From positions 24,551,062 through 24,615,061 of the forward strand of contig CM046842.1 of assembly GCA_025618425.1 (NCBI GenBank): a stretch of 64,000 nucleotides of DNA, written 5' to 3'. This stretch comes from Heliocidaris tuberculata. Taxonomy: Eukaryota > Echinodermata > Echinoidea > Camarodonta > Echinometridae. A program made the position numbers and the translations under genes. This document shows, in pieces, positions 25,597-36,603 of the stretch; position 1 is the first letter of the stretch, and each line of letters begins with the position of its first letter. Below the pieces are notes generated by a model. The model was not told where the DNA came from and did not search any database. It was given only the letters and a program-made list of their open reading frames with translations.

Positions 25597-27556
25597 TGAG
25601 CAGAAATGCATGACGATAAGATACATAGGCCTACCTTCCGCAAAATTTGGCTATGAAACCGGAAAATAGTTGAAACTTCATCTTCCTTCAGACGTGTTGT
25701 CTGGCCAGTGTGGTCAGAACTGAGGATTGACCTATGGGTTGGCATCAAAGGATTCTGCCTCATGCTCACCAACCGTAATCCATCCAGAAGTTGTGTACGG
25801 CTGAAGGGTAATCTGTAAAAGAAAAAAAAAAATGAGAGAAGAAAAAAAATCAGTAAACAACATGTTAGAACAAGAAGAAATATTTGATTAGTTGATTTAA
25901 CCCTTCAGGTGTTTTTTTTCTTTGTTAGCAATATCGAGTATCAGAGGGAGGAGGATCTCGCCTCTGATCGCAGAGAAATGAAAATGAAATGAAAATTTGA
26001 TAAACTCATGAGCATATCGTCGATGGGCTGATAAAACCTCGTATCTCAAATTTTTGTGAAAATGATTTTTTTAAATAAATGTGATGTTTAAAGTGTAATT
26101 CATCTCCTGATAACCCCAGGAGTTGCATATCTTTAAAAAAACATTTTTTAAATATCTCTTCAAAAACCTTGTATCTCAACTTTTTATTCCACTTTGGTCT
26201 AGTGCGCGAACCTCGTAATTCCATTTCCTGCCTTCTAAATTATTTTTAATGCATTTTAACCACTTCGTATAATCCAAATTATTAACAAACATTGTTTAAG
26301 GTTCAAATAAAATTGCCTACACACATGGTTTCTTGAAATGAAGATTATTTTTTTCATTTTACTAAAATTTTCAGGGTTTGTGAGATACGAGGTTTTAACA
26401 GCCCATGAACATCATGTATGCTTGGTGGATAAAACCTTGTATCTCATTTTTGGGGTGAAATCACCCTTTTGCAGGTTAAAATTACTCTTTTTGTTCATGA
26501 ATGTGAAGTGTAAGGTGTAATTTATCTTCTAATAGTCATAATAGAGCATGGTGAGTTGCATATCCTTATAAAATATCAAAATTCATCATTTGTACAAAAG
26601 CCTTGTATCTTTTTTATTTTTTTTTTTTTTTTTTTTTGCCAAAACCTTGTAACTCATTTTACCCGCTTCATAATCATCTACTGCACATTCCAACCACCTC
26701 ATATTGATTTAATTATCAAACACAGTATTTAGTACAAATAACATAGAATATTCACATATTTTTTTCAAATGAGAATGTTTTTTCGCTCTCCTGAAAATTT
26801 AGTTTTTTTTGAGATACGAGGTTTTATCAGCCCATCGACGATATACGATGACCATGTCAATGCAAATATCATACTGTTTTAATAAAATTCGTTGCAAAAA
26901 AATCAGTGTCAGATTAGGTTTTCAAATTACGCAAATTTATGTTAGATCTAGATCTAATTAGAGGTTATATGAAAAATGTTCTATTTTAGTTAGGATGATA
27001 GTTGAAAATCTAATAAAATATTCAGAGCATTATTCTAAGAATACATAGACCCTAATTAATTTAAGGCCTATTTACAAAACTGCAAATTAAGTCCACATCC
27101 TTCAACTACAGTGCAAAATACCCGAGTCTGAAATAATTTTTGTAATTTTCATGGAAACCCCAACGGTGTCCGTTTATATGAACATAAACCAGCACAAAAA
27201 CTATATATGTGGGCACACACATAATACAGCCACACCACACTCTGTACGTTTTAGCGTAACTCCAGGGAGCGCCACCGCCCAAGGAGGTGGCGGCGGCGCT
27301 CCTTAGAGTTAGTATAGGTGCAGCGTGCAGGGGATTCAAGTTCGTTTAAGTTTTATTCCAAATTATTACCAAATACCACGCACATTAATTGTACTTACCA
27401 GCTCACAGGTGTCATGTTCATCCACAACATCTTATCTGACCATTTTTGTAGTTTAGAGATGCACATGTAGGCATTTTCGGACAAATTTGTCATCAACTTC
27501 ACGAGTAGAACGTACACAAACAACGTGAGTGGAGTGATTGTTGTGAGTGGCAACAT
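25052..27556 (-). CDS. Candidate minus-strand gene, three exons, model incomplete
   Basis: Exon A 27556-27399: ATG in a strong context (GCCGCC before it), 52 codons plus TG, beginning MLPLTTITPLTLFVYVLLV, a hydrophobic N-terminus that could be a signal peptide or membrane anchor; donor CTG|GTAAGT. Exon B 25812-25635: polypyrimidine-TTTTACAG acceptor, 59 open codons starting LPFSRTQLLDGLRL, donor AAG|GTAGGC. Exon C 25191-25052: acceptor CCTCCAG, open frame starting with HKTFLKAVKGEEL and ending at TGA. The sites look authentic, but the phases do not agree: A to B would create TGA at the junction, and B to C is out by one base. A missed exon between A and B, a homopolymer error or decay could explain this. 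I do not recognise the family. Confidence 0.4.
25559..25595. repeat. Long poly-G tract in presumed intron
   Basis: An uninterrupted run of more than 30 G beside exon B of the minus-strand candidate. Tracts of this length are error-prone in assembly and could distort local frame calls. Confidence 0.9.
26014..26853. mobile_element. Palindromic element with ATATCGTCGATGGGC ends
   Basis: About 35 bp at the left (ATATCGTCGATGGGCTGATA, then AAACCTCGTATCTCA) is repeated inverted at 26818-26852. TA at each edge suggests a TA target. Inside, the motif ACCTTGTATCTCA or its complement TGAGATACGAGGTTTTA recurs several times (about 26166, 26382, 26432, 26600, 26645), some copies on each strand. No transposase is present. 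It lies in the presumed intron between exons A and B of the minus-strand candidate. Confidence 0.75.
27254..27313. repeat. GC-rich hairpin
   Basis: Inverted arms TAACTCCAGGGAGCGCC and GGCGGCGCTCCTTAGAGTTA flank ACCGCCCAAGGAGGT, which is itself partly self-complementary. It stands out in AT-rich DNA, about 90 bp from exon A of the minus-strand candidate and inside its first intron. It could be a tiny MITE or a structured RNA or DNA element. Confidence 0.55.
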
Positions 27557-27659
27557 GGCGGCGGAGCCGCGTCAGCTTGATTGGCAAATCGGATATCCAG
27601 ATTTTTTCCGTAGAGATCAGTGGATGTATATTGTTTTCAAAGACATTGCATTTTGTTAG
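27555..27659 (+). other. Short divergent open frame overlapping a start codon
   Basis: On the + strand, ATGGCGGCGGAGCCGCG opens a 34-codon frame. Its ATG shares the CATG with the minus-strand ATG (27556-27554). The frame might be a first exon of a divergent transcript, but there is no supporting downstream exon, so this is only noted. Confidence 0.2.
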
Positions 27660-28069
27660 AACCATGTAGCACTAAAAGAAAAATATTATTGTTGCCAATT
27701 TGAAGAACGAAATGTGATCAATTTAGCCTTTGAATAATTCCTGTCCTGAAAGGGTTAATGTGATTCCTTAGTTCCTTTTTTGTATATTCAATCATGTTTT
27801 CATAATGATTTTTTTTTTCTTTACGTTTTTCATGTTTACATGTAAACAAAAACAAGAAAATAGAAAAAAAAAGAGAAAAAGATAATATCTATCCATTTTG
27901 ATACATTGTCTGAATGTAGAGTGTCACTTGGGTTTTAAGTTAGTCGATGTAAACGTAAGTTTATTTCATGATTTGAATTAATATGTTCTTACTTGTTGCA
28001 TTAATAGTGTACATAGTTGAAGATTCAAGACTTAATATTGGTGGATCTTTGCTAAAAGATCTTAGCTGA

Positions 28070-28278
28070 TGAAACTCATTATCCGCCCTGTATAATTCTA
28101 AGTGAGTTAGAGAAAAAGGAAGTAAATAGAGAAAAACAGAGTAAGAGAGAGGGGGGACGAAATAGAGAGAGAGACTGGTGTGGGGAGGAGGAACGAAAGA
28201 GGGAAGAGAAAACGGAAGACAGCATAATGGTCAGGGGGAGAGGGCTGGTGTGAGAGCAATACGGAAGTGAGAGGAAGG

Positions 28279-28309
<31 letters not shown>

Positions 28310-28397
28310 GGGACGGGTGGTGGTGGCAATTAGGCGGATATGTGATGAGAGATCCATAAGCACAATGGAGAGGGAATGGTGTATGTATAAATTATAT

Positions 28398-28436
<39 letters not shown>

Positions 28437-28573
28437 CCAACCTTTGCAAAAATTCAAAAAGGGAGGACAGCTCTGGGGAACTTTGATTTAAGCTACGCAA
28501 CCATTATTCTCTCATTTTCATTTCTCACAATTATAATTATTTCCACGAGAATTGCCAAAGCTGTTGTATATGT

Positions 28574-28651
<78 letters not shown>

Positions 28652-28700
28652 AATATATAGGAAAGGGAAAATATCGAATAATAAAGCAATCAATAACTTA
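28070..28700. repeat. Duplicated microsatellite block before unit U2
   Basis: Matches 18480-18840: GGCAATTAGGCGGATATGTG, GATGAGAGATCCATAAGCA and GAGAGGGAATGGTGTA correspond to near-identical words at 18571-18626. It contains (GA)n, a T-run and (TA)n at 28579-28645. No gene. Confidence 0.8.
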
Positions 28701-29195
28701 GCGAAAGCATTCTCCATTCATTTAGCAACTTTGATACTGAATCATTGAGCTCATATGTCGATTACATTCTGGCAAACAGAGAAACCTTGCTGAGAAGTTA
28801 TTATAAAAGCCTTTGTATGCCACTCCTTCTCCACGGTTTGCTACGAGTATTATGCTGCTGCGGTTCCCTTGTCAATTGTAAAAAGGGATTTCCCTTGAAA
28901 ACATAGATACATAAATTTTGTATTGTGTTTTCGCCTTCAGAATAGGCGCTGTTTTGGATAACGATCTGAGATTTGAGTCAACACCACCGGAGTCACTATT
29001 GTCAGGTATTGCTATTATTTGATCACATGACTGTGAAATTTCCAGTATGCCTTTTGAAGCAGGTATTCTTAGCACTATTGTATGAATAAAGTTCTTCTGT
29101 GGTATGATTATGCTCCGAACAAGGCCGTGTAGTCTTCGTGTAGAATAGTAGCCATGTATTTTCCGCCTTGACGCTATATTCTTTATTCATACAGG
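28701..29195. repeat. Duplicated unit U2, block W
   Basis: Carries the same anchors as U1 (CTCCACGGTTTGCTA at 28830, AATAGGCGCTGTTTTGGATA at 28942). A deletion removes the part equivalent to GGTCACTGGTCCGACG of U1. It ends at the 8-bp target duplication of the hAT-like insertion. Confidence 0.75.
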
Positions 29196-31212
29196 CACAG
29201 GCGTAGGCAGGATTGTTCAATAGCGGGGGGGGGGGGGGCAGATTTGAAGGATCCAACCGCGTTTACGTAGCATGGATTTCATTTTAGGGGTGGCGGTTGT
29301 GAGCTCGCTAAGCTTACGAAATTGGTGATGAGCATGCGAAGCGTGCTCCCCAGGGGACGTTTTATAGCAAATTTGAGAGAAAGATAACGGCTCGTAGGAC
29401 CCTTTTTTTAGGCGGAAAGTTATAACGTCAGGACTGCTTTTCAGTTATTTGTACGTAATACTGCACTGTATGTAACAGGGGTGGGTGAATGGGGGGGGGG
29501 GTCCCCCTTCCCCCGCGAACGCGAAAGCTCTGATGTTTTAGCAAATTTGAGAGAATGATAACGGCTCGTAACACCTTCTTTGAGGCGGAAAGTTTGTTCG
29601 ACGCCCGGGCTGCTTTTCAATTATTTGGACGCAATACTGCACTGTATACAGGAAGGAGGGGGGGGGGGTTTCCCCCTCCCACGCGAAAGCTCCAGACGTT
29701 TTATAGCAAATTTGAGAGAAAGATAACGGCTCGTAGCATTTTCTTTAAGGCGGAAAGTTAGTTCGACGCCCGGGCTGCATTCCAATTATTTGGACGCAAT
29801 ACTGCATTGTATACAGGGGTGGATGCAGGGAGGGGGAGAGGGGGTCCCTTCCCGCGCAAAGCCCGAAAGCTCTTACGTTTTATAGCAAATTTGAGAGAAA
29901 GATAACGGCTCGTAGCAACTTTTTTTTTTTTTTTTTTTTTTTTAGGCGAAAAGTTACATGTAGTTCGACGCCTGGGCTGCTTTTCAATTACTTGGACGCA
30001 AATCTGCACTGTATGTAACAGGGGTAGATGCAGGGGGGGGGGGGGGTTCGCCTTCCCGCGCGAAGAGCGAAAGCTCTGACATTTTAGCAAATTTGAGCGA
30101 AAGATTACGGCTCATAGCAACTTCTTTCATTTGGACGCACTAATGCACTGTATCCAGGGGTGGGTGCAGGGAGGGGGGGGGGGGGGGGTTCCCGCTTCCC
30201 GCGCGAAAGCTCTTACGTTTTATAGCAAATTTGAGAGAAAGTAACGGTTCGTAGCACTTTCTTTAAGGAGGAAAGTTAGTTCGACGCCCGGGCTGCTTCT
30301 CAGTTATTTGGATGCAATACTGTATTGTATACAGGGGTGGGTGCAGGGGGGGGGGGGGGGGGTTCCCGCTTCCCGCGCGAAAGCTCGTACGTTTTATAGC
30401 AAATTTGAGAGAAAGATAACGGCTCGTAGCACCTTTTTTTAAGGCGGAAAGTTACATGTAGTTCGACGCCCAGGTTACTTTTCAATTACTTGGACGCAAA
30501 TCTGCACTGTATCTAATAGAGGCGGGTGTATAGCAAACAATTTTTTTAGGCGGAAAGTTTTAATTCGACGCCCTGACTGTTTTTCAATTATTTGGACGCA
30601 ATACTGCACTGTATACAACGCCGGAGGGGGAGTTTTCCCCCTTCCTACGCGACGCGCGAAAGCTCTGACGTTTTATAGCAAATTTGAGAGAAAGATTACT
30701 GCTTGTAGCAACTTCTTTCCGGGCGGAAAGTTAGTTCGAAGCCCGGGCTGCTTTTAAATCAATTCGACACAATACTGCATTGTATACAGGCTGGGGTGGG
30801 TGGGAGTTTCCCCCTTCCCGCGCGAAAGCTCTTACGTTTTATAGCAAATTTGAGAGAAAGATAACGGTTCGTAGCACTTTCTTTAAGGCGGAAAGTTAGT
30901 TCGACGCCCCGGCTACTTTTCAATTATGTGGACGCAATACTGCACTGTATGTAACGGGTGAGTGCAGGGAGGAGGGAGTTTCCCCCTTCCCGCGCGAAGT
31001 GCGAAAGCTTTAACGTTATCGCAAATTCTGAGAGAAAGACGACTGCTTGTAGCGCCTTTTTAGGCTTTTTTCTCTCACCCCCCCCCCCCTCTATTTTCGC
31101 TCCCGCTCTTTTTTTTTATTTTTTTATTTTTAATTTTTAAGGGGCTGAATAGCGGGGGGGGGGGGGGGGGTCATACCCCCTGGTCCCCTATGGCTACACC
31201 TCTGCATACAGG
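29188..31212. mobile_element. hAT-like element with internal ~200-bp tandem repeats
   Basis: Flanked by the perfect 8-bp duplication CATACAGG (29188-29195 and 31205-31212); the element is 29196-31204. Ends CACAGGCGTAGGCAGG and, inverted, CAGAGGTGTAGCCATAGG fit a degenerate hAT terminus. The interior is about nine copies of a ~150-230 bp unit: TTTTATAGCAAATTTGAGAG, ATAACGGCTCGTAGC, GGCGGAAAGTTAGTTCGACG, TTATTTGGACGCAATACTGC, a G-tract, then CCCGCGCGAAAGCTC. No transposase. Units also occur at 48840-49740 and 55110-55640. The unoccupied equivalent is in unit U1 near 19366. Confidence 0.85.
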
Positions 31213-31830
31213 TTTGAAGTGCAGTGAACTGATTGAGGGTGTAAACGATATACTTGAAGTGTGCCAACAGAAAACAACACTAGCATCATACTTTGCCAAA
31301 ATTGGGCCAGCAGAGTCTTTTTAAACATAGATTTTTATTTTGTGTATTTCCTCGTGCAATTCTGGACCCAGTTGCTAACTTGAGAGAAAAATTTGTTACT
31401 AGCAGCTAGCAGTGTATGAGATTGATTTATCCAACAAACATTCTCATAACTTTAAGCTTGATCCAAGACATTTGTTTTAAATTCCTGTAGATTAATCAGG
31501 GCTAAATACTAACAAGAAAGAAAGAAATAAAGAACAGAAAAGAAAACAGAACAGAACAGAACAAAACAAAACAAAGAAACAATGTTTCACAAAAAGAACT
31601 GATCCAGGTCATCTTTATCTGTGTTTTTAATTCAAATTTTCATTGAATGCCAGTAATAAATCATAAAACTCTAAAGTCACTAAAACAGGCCTTTTGTAAT
31701 TGCAGTTATTGACAATCTGTCTGTTGTGTTACTTTGCGTATAAACACTAAGAGTTAAAAAAAAAAGGGGGCAATAATAATAATTCACCTGGAATCTGCTC
31801 GAGGACGTATAAGCAATTCGCATTAGTTTG
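31213..31830. repeat. Unit U2, zinc-finger 3' flank
   Basis: Equivalent to 19376-20140 in U1 and about 42660-43360 in U3 (GTGCCAACAGAAAACAAC at 31261). As in U1, the zinc-finger coding part that should precede it is gone. No coding sequence. Confidence 0.7.
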
Positions 31831-32339
31831 TACTAATGATGTACTAATGATGTACTTATGATAGGGCAAGTGCAGTCCAAGCTATATTGTCCCATCCATC
31901 ATCATCTAATATTTTAGTCTGATGATTGTATTACACATGTCCTCGTATGACTTGCAGAGGGACGTTATTAGCACGTGCGCACGACGTAGAGCAAATTCAT
32001 GGTAACGTGCTTGTGAGATTTCGGTTGTTCCAAACACGTTATACCATTTTTAAAACATGGCAGGGATTTCTCTCTTTATAAACTAATGAAATAACATGTA
32101 ATATTTTTTAAAAATGGATTATAACTTCCTAATTTTAGTAGTTTCGTATCAAATAAACACATATTTTTTTAAAAGTTATTTTAAAAAGTTGAAGAGTATT
32201 TTAATGCTAACGACCTTCTGCTTAATGCAGTGCGCGTCCGCCGTGTTTAACAGAATGGCACAACAAACTTACGCTCTTCTGCTAGCCGCACAACGATGTA
32301 GGCTTATAGCCTTACGTGAGCTCGGATAACATCAATTGT

Positions 32340-33400
32340 TAAATAAATGATACACGTGATGTCATTGCTGTATATGTTAATAATTCCAAGATACTTGGTA
32401 ACGTATGTGACACCAAATGACCAAGGAACTTGCACTTGCCCAGTTGCTCTTATTCACAATCACTTCTTTCTGTAATTATGTGAAGAAACAATAGTTTTAA
32501 ACAGGGGCAAGCTTAATATTGTTTCAGCTAAACTTGGCTTCATGATGGGGAGGGGGAGGGGCGTAATTTGTTCTAACGGTAATTGATTTAAAGTACTGGT
32601 ATAAGCAATAATAGAAAAAAAAAGTGAATGTACACGTTGAGCAAGTTCACTCTAAGGCCTGGATCACATTTGCCGATAACGATAAAATAACGAGACTTTC
32701 AATTGAAGGTAGATACTATTTTATGGCGTGTCTGTTAGTAGTAAGGCCGCTCTGGGTATCTTTATTGCTATCGGACAAATGGGACGCAGGATTAAAGCAT
32801 TTAGAACTCAAGTTGCGGGTCCGGGTTTATTTTTGGTTGGGGGGGGGGGGCACAAAAACATTTTTTGTCATATTGTGTGACGAAGGAAAAGGTCTCTCCC
32901 CCCCCCCCCCCCATCACTCTGTCAGTGAGTAGTTGTACATGCAGTCTGAATTCTTTACTTCGTCCGTGGACCAAGGACTACACCGAACCCTAACAATAAA
33001 ACTAACCTAAAACCCAAGAAAAACCCTAACCTTAAATCTATGTTTTTGATGAAAAAAGCCCGAAACAAATATCGCTGGAGATTATATTGTAGCACCGAAA
33101 GAACAACATTTAGCACTCACATTACTTGTTATACACTGTTTCCACCATCAACACTGATCTTTATCCATGTCCAAATGATCTTCATGAAAATTTGATTAAA
33201 AAATTCGCACCACATTCCTTCTTTGTCATCGATGATTCGCTTGTGAAATCATATGTTATAATCGCAATGAGTTATTGATTCTACAAGCAATGAAAATAAA
33301 ATCATTGTGACTTTGTATTTTTATTCTGGTGTCAGGGTTATGAGAAACGAATAAATTGAAAGAGAGTAAACGAATTTTCATTCAAAAGTGATGCAAGTCA
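32340..33400. repeat. Unit U2, blocks X, Y and Z
   Basis: Block X (about 32345-32545) matches 43470-43665 through TAATTCCAAGATA, TTGCACTTGCCCA and GGGGCAAGCTTA. Block Y (32630-32850) matches 45570-45780 through GTTCACTCTAA.GCCTGG. Block Z (32935-33400) matches 17860-18470 and 45840-46470. The order X-Y-Z is conserved in U3, showing segmental duplication rather than scattered repeats. Confidence 0.75.
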
Positions 33401-34461
33401 GAGGAAGAGAAAGAGAAAGAGAGATGAGAAGAAGGGGGTAGGAATGGATGAGACGGACAAGCATACATGAAGATGAAATGTTAATTTTTATCCGACAACT
33501 GTTATAAGCTACTGAAATCCTTGCATCTCATTGGCTGAGAGCAAATTTGTCTGTAAAAGTCACTGACGAAACGCTTGATGAAACGCTCCCCTGAAATGCA
33601 AGATTTGCTTTCCAACTAGCATTTATTCACTTACCACTTAAAACGTAAATTTCATTTTGTTTTAAAACCGAATTTATGTGCCAAATTTAGTATCATTCGT
33701 AATCGTTGGTTTATTTCTATGGCTTCATATTTCTTCCGGCGATAAGATCGATTAGAATGACACGCAGTGAGTGACATTCAACAGATTTTTAGGCTATGAC
33801 CAAAGCATCCGTCATGGTTCGTGTTGATAACAAAATTTGGGCAAAGTATTTGTCTTAAGAAATGTCATGCGTAGATACCTCATGAACTTCGGTATTCCCC
33901 TAGCCTCTTGTCGAGGCCCTGGCGCTGTTGAAATCCTTGGCGATATGGAGGCAAAATTTCTGACCGAGGCGCTTGCGCCGAGGGCCTCCTGACACCCGAC
34001 CTGAATTATATATTCATGAGGCACGATTTCCTACTGAATTATGCATGAGAACGTGAATAGTTAGATTAATACCGCGGCGATCGCCCAGCAAATTGGCCAA
34101 TGAAATCTCAAGGATTTCTCACTTCAGTTCTGGACTAGTCTATTATTTTTAGACTAGTCCAGGGGGGGGGGGATTACGTAAATCTCTTGCTCAAAATACA
34201 TTCACAGACAAGCACATTATGAAGAATTCGATCTCTAGCTTACAAACCATGGTAATTTGAAATAAGACAAATGTACATATTTCTCAAGAGATCATCATAT
34301 GTTTACAAATAATGAAGAATGGGCAATAAAAGTCACCGTTCAACAGTAGATGCATCTCCATCAAGTCTAACATACAACACTGTTAATGTTACAGTGTTAT
34401 TAACAAATAACACTAACACAGTTAGTTTTTAGATCTTGACCGAGTCAAATTCAAATTATAC

Positions 34462-35109
34462 CTTCTAATGTCACATCTTGTGAAGAAGCGTCCCCAAGAT
34501 AGATGGCTTGAAGTCCACGTTTCTTGAGCGACTTCACCTGGTCTCTCATCAGAGACACCAAAGGGGAAATAATCAACAAAATGCTTCGTGAAGATGATAT
34601 AGACTAGAAGCTGATGTAACCAAGGAGTATACCAGCAACTTCACTGCCCGGCAAGGCCCCGGGGGATCTAGTCTGCAAGCACAGACCCTAATTTGACACT
34701 TTATCAAAAAATCATTGTGTCTTGAGAGGAGCCTAATCCAGCTACCTACTGGTCGTGTCAGCTATAGTACATGGCCTATGGTAGTCTTACAGCGCAGACT
34801 CTCTTGTACGACTGACCAGGGTTTGTGCCTGCAAACTACGGGGGATCCGCCTGGCCCTCGCGAAGCAGCAGTCTCACTCTCCATCCCTGGCCCACGGAGG
34901 TAATCAGCACAGAGCGGTAGCGCATGAAAAATAACACTTTTTCCATAGCCAGTAGGCAGATTCACAAAAACATCTTGTCCTTTAAGTGCAGATTTGATTG
35001 CATCAACTTGCAAATCTTTGAATCTGTCAGTCTTCAACATTCTAGCGGCATATTCTAAGCTCTTACAAATGTCGTCATCACTCGTCGTGGAAGAAACGTT
35101 GAACGCCAT
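34462..35109 (-). pseudogene. RecQ-type DNA helicase, 5' fragment captured by a transposon
   Basis: RecQ helicases are ATP-driven 3'-5' DNA unwinding enzymes. First exon: ATG at 35109, open to at least residue 71, with Q-motif-type lead (FKDLQVDAIKSALKGQDVFV) and Walker A LPTGYGKSVIFH at residues 51-62. Second exon 34603-34462: ILLIISPLVSLMRDQV, the motif Ia region, then KKRGLQAIYLG. Both exons are open and lack frameshifts, but the DEAH box, motifs III-VI and later domains are absent, so no helicase activity is expected. The exon 1 end is obscured by a nested element at 34649-34910. Everything lies within the TIRs of the element at 33901-35355. Confidence 0.8.
34649..34910. mobile_element. 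Small inverted-repeat element nested in the RecQ fragment
   Basis: Inverted arms: GGCCCCGGGGGATCTAGTCT then GCAAGCACAGACCCTAAT on one side, and CAGGGTTTGTGCCTGC, AACTACGGGGGATCCGCC on the other. The element separates the two RecQ exons and makes the splice junction unreadable. Exact edges and target duplication could not be fixed. Confidence 0.6.
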
Positions 35110-36042
35110 TTATATTATAATATGTAAGAAATAGCGTGCAGTCGAGTCATGAATATTTAACATTACATCATGGTAGCTCGCCCTTATTGGATGATATTCG
35201 TCAAAACAATGAAATATAAAAGAAATTCAGATCGGGTGTCAAGAGGCCCTCTGCGCAAGCGCCTCGGTTTTTCTGGCTCGCTTCGCTCGCCACCAGAAAG
35301 TTTGCCTCCATATCGCCAAGGATTCCAACAGCGCCAGGGCCTCGACAAGAGGCTAGTATTCCCCCAGTTCCGTGTAAGAAAAACAAACATTTTTTTTTTC
35401 TTTTTGCTGTCTTTCCTATGCACCTCCCCCAAAACAATATAACCTTTACGTTTGCCCTTTTTTTACCCGGTGTCCTCCCACTTTTTCACATTATACATAC
35501 AATAGTCGATCTAATCACTAAATACTTCATTTTAGTAGTAGAAGACCGAAGGGGAAGGGGTCAAGGAGGCTTGAACCAATTAAATATGAGCTTTGCATAC
35601 CTTGACGAGACGAAATGGGCCCTTCTATTTTCTAATGCCCCCTTTTATTATACTTAGACTTAAAGGGCACCTGATAAAAAAACATGAAAGCAAGAAAAAA
35701 TGTCACTTTTTCAGGTGTCCTTTTCAGTCTAAAAATTAAAAAGAGTGCACTGAAAACAAAAGGTCCCATTTCGTATTTTCAAGGTATGAAAAATTCATGT
35801 TTGATTGGACCATGCTAACTGTTGTTGTTGCTTGCTTCTTGTCAAAGATTTTTAAAAAAATATTATGAATCCACCCCTTGTGTATCGATTAATAAAATTT
35901 CCTTGGTATTCTATAGAGAATGAAGAGATACGAGCAACACAAAAATTGGTAACACCAAAAGTCGATTATTTTAGTTTGCAGGAAATCATGTCCATTATAA
36001 CCTTAGAAAATATGCCCTAAGGAAAATATACAGTGTGATTCA

Positions 36043-36268
36043 ATAAACAGCACTAGCGTAGCTGGGGGGGGGGGACTTTTCCTCCATTTTTTTATTTTTA
36101 TTTTTTGCTTGTCAGAGAATTATGGAGGAAAACATGTGATAACCACCCCCCCCCCCCCCCCACCAAGCGAGTTTTGGAGGGCTAGTGAGAAGAAAGAAAT
36201 ACGGGTCTCCCTTCAAGCAGAATTTGCTCCCCTTGTAAAAAAATCCTAGCTACGCCACTGATAAACAG
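36043..36268. mobile_element. hAT-like MITE with perfect 8-bp duplication
   Basis: Element 36051-36260 (210 bp) between two copies of ATAAACAG. Ends CACTAGCGTAGCTGG and, inverted, CAGTGGCGTAGCTAGG. A poly-G tract lies just inside the left end and a poly-C tract in the middle. Non-coding. Confidence 0.9.
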
Positions 36269-36462
36269 GAAACCCATATTCAGAACCTAATATCTTAAAA
36301 ACCAAGTAACATTGCTGAAATATAATTGAATGGTAATTCATAATGTCTTCTTTATTTTGATAGACTGCTCAACAAAAACAGACGAATGACTGACTGAGCT
36401 CTGGCCAATTCAAAAATGCATGTCCAAATCGCCTTTGCCAAAGTTTGGGATGAATGGGGTTC

Positions 36463-36603
36463 AGGGCCCTGTTTCATAAAACTTGTCATCAATGAAAAGT
36501 TGCAATAACTGTTATAAGCTACTAAAATCCTTGCATCTGATTGGCTGAAAGCAAATTTGTGGGTAAAAATCACCGACAAGACACTTGATGAAACGCCCCA
36601 GGA
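36463..36603. repeat. Short MITE, GTTTCAT ends
   Basis: GGGCCCTGTTTCATAAA and the inverted GATGAAACGCCCC bound about 140 bp containing CTGTTATAAGCTACT and ATTGGCTGAAAGCAAATT. A second copy lies at about 33499-33592 and a degraded third at 56382-56430. Confidence 0.6.

Larger units (their letters stand above)
33892..35364. mobile_element. Pack-type transposon carrying RecQ exons
   Basis: Element 33901-35355, flanked by the perfect 9-bp duplication GTATTCCCC (33892-33900, 35356-35364). TIRs begin TAGCCTCTTGTCGAGGCCCT at both ends and stay similar for about 110 bp; the right arm has an extra ~25 bp containing CGAGCGAAGCGAGC. The duplicated locus at 46970-47020 is unoccupied (TCGGTATTCCCCCAAG), confirming insertion. 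Mutator-like transposons make 9-bp duplications, have long TIRs and are known to capture gene pieces, so a MULE-like origin is plausible but not proven. No transposase is present. Confidence 0.85.

Noticed and set aside
35170..35442. Open frames overlapping the right TIR of the Pack-type element
   Set aside because: They lie within the terminal inverted repeat and its flank and mirror-image frames occur on the left TIR (33812-34024).
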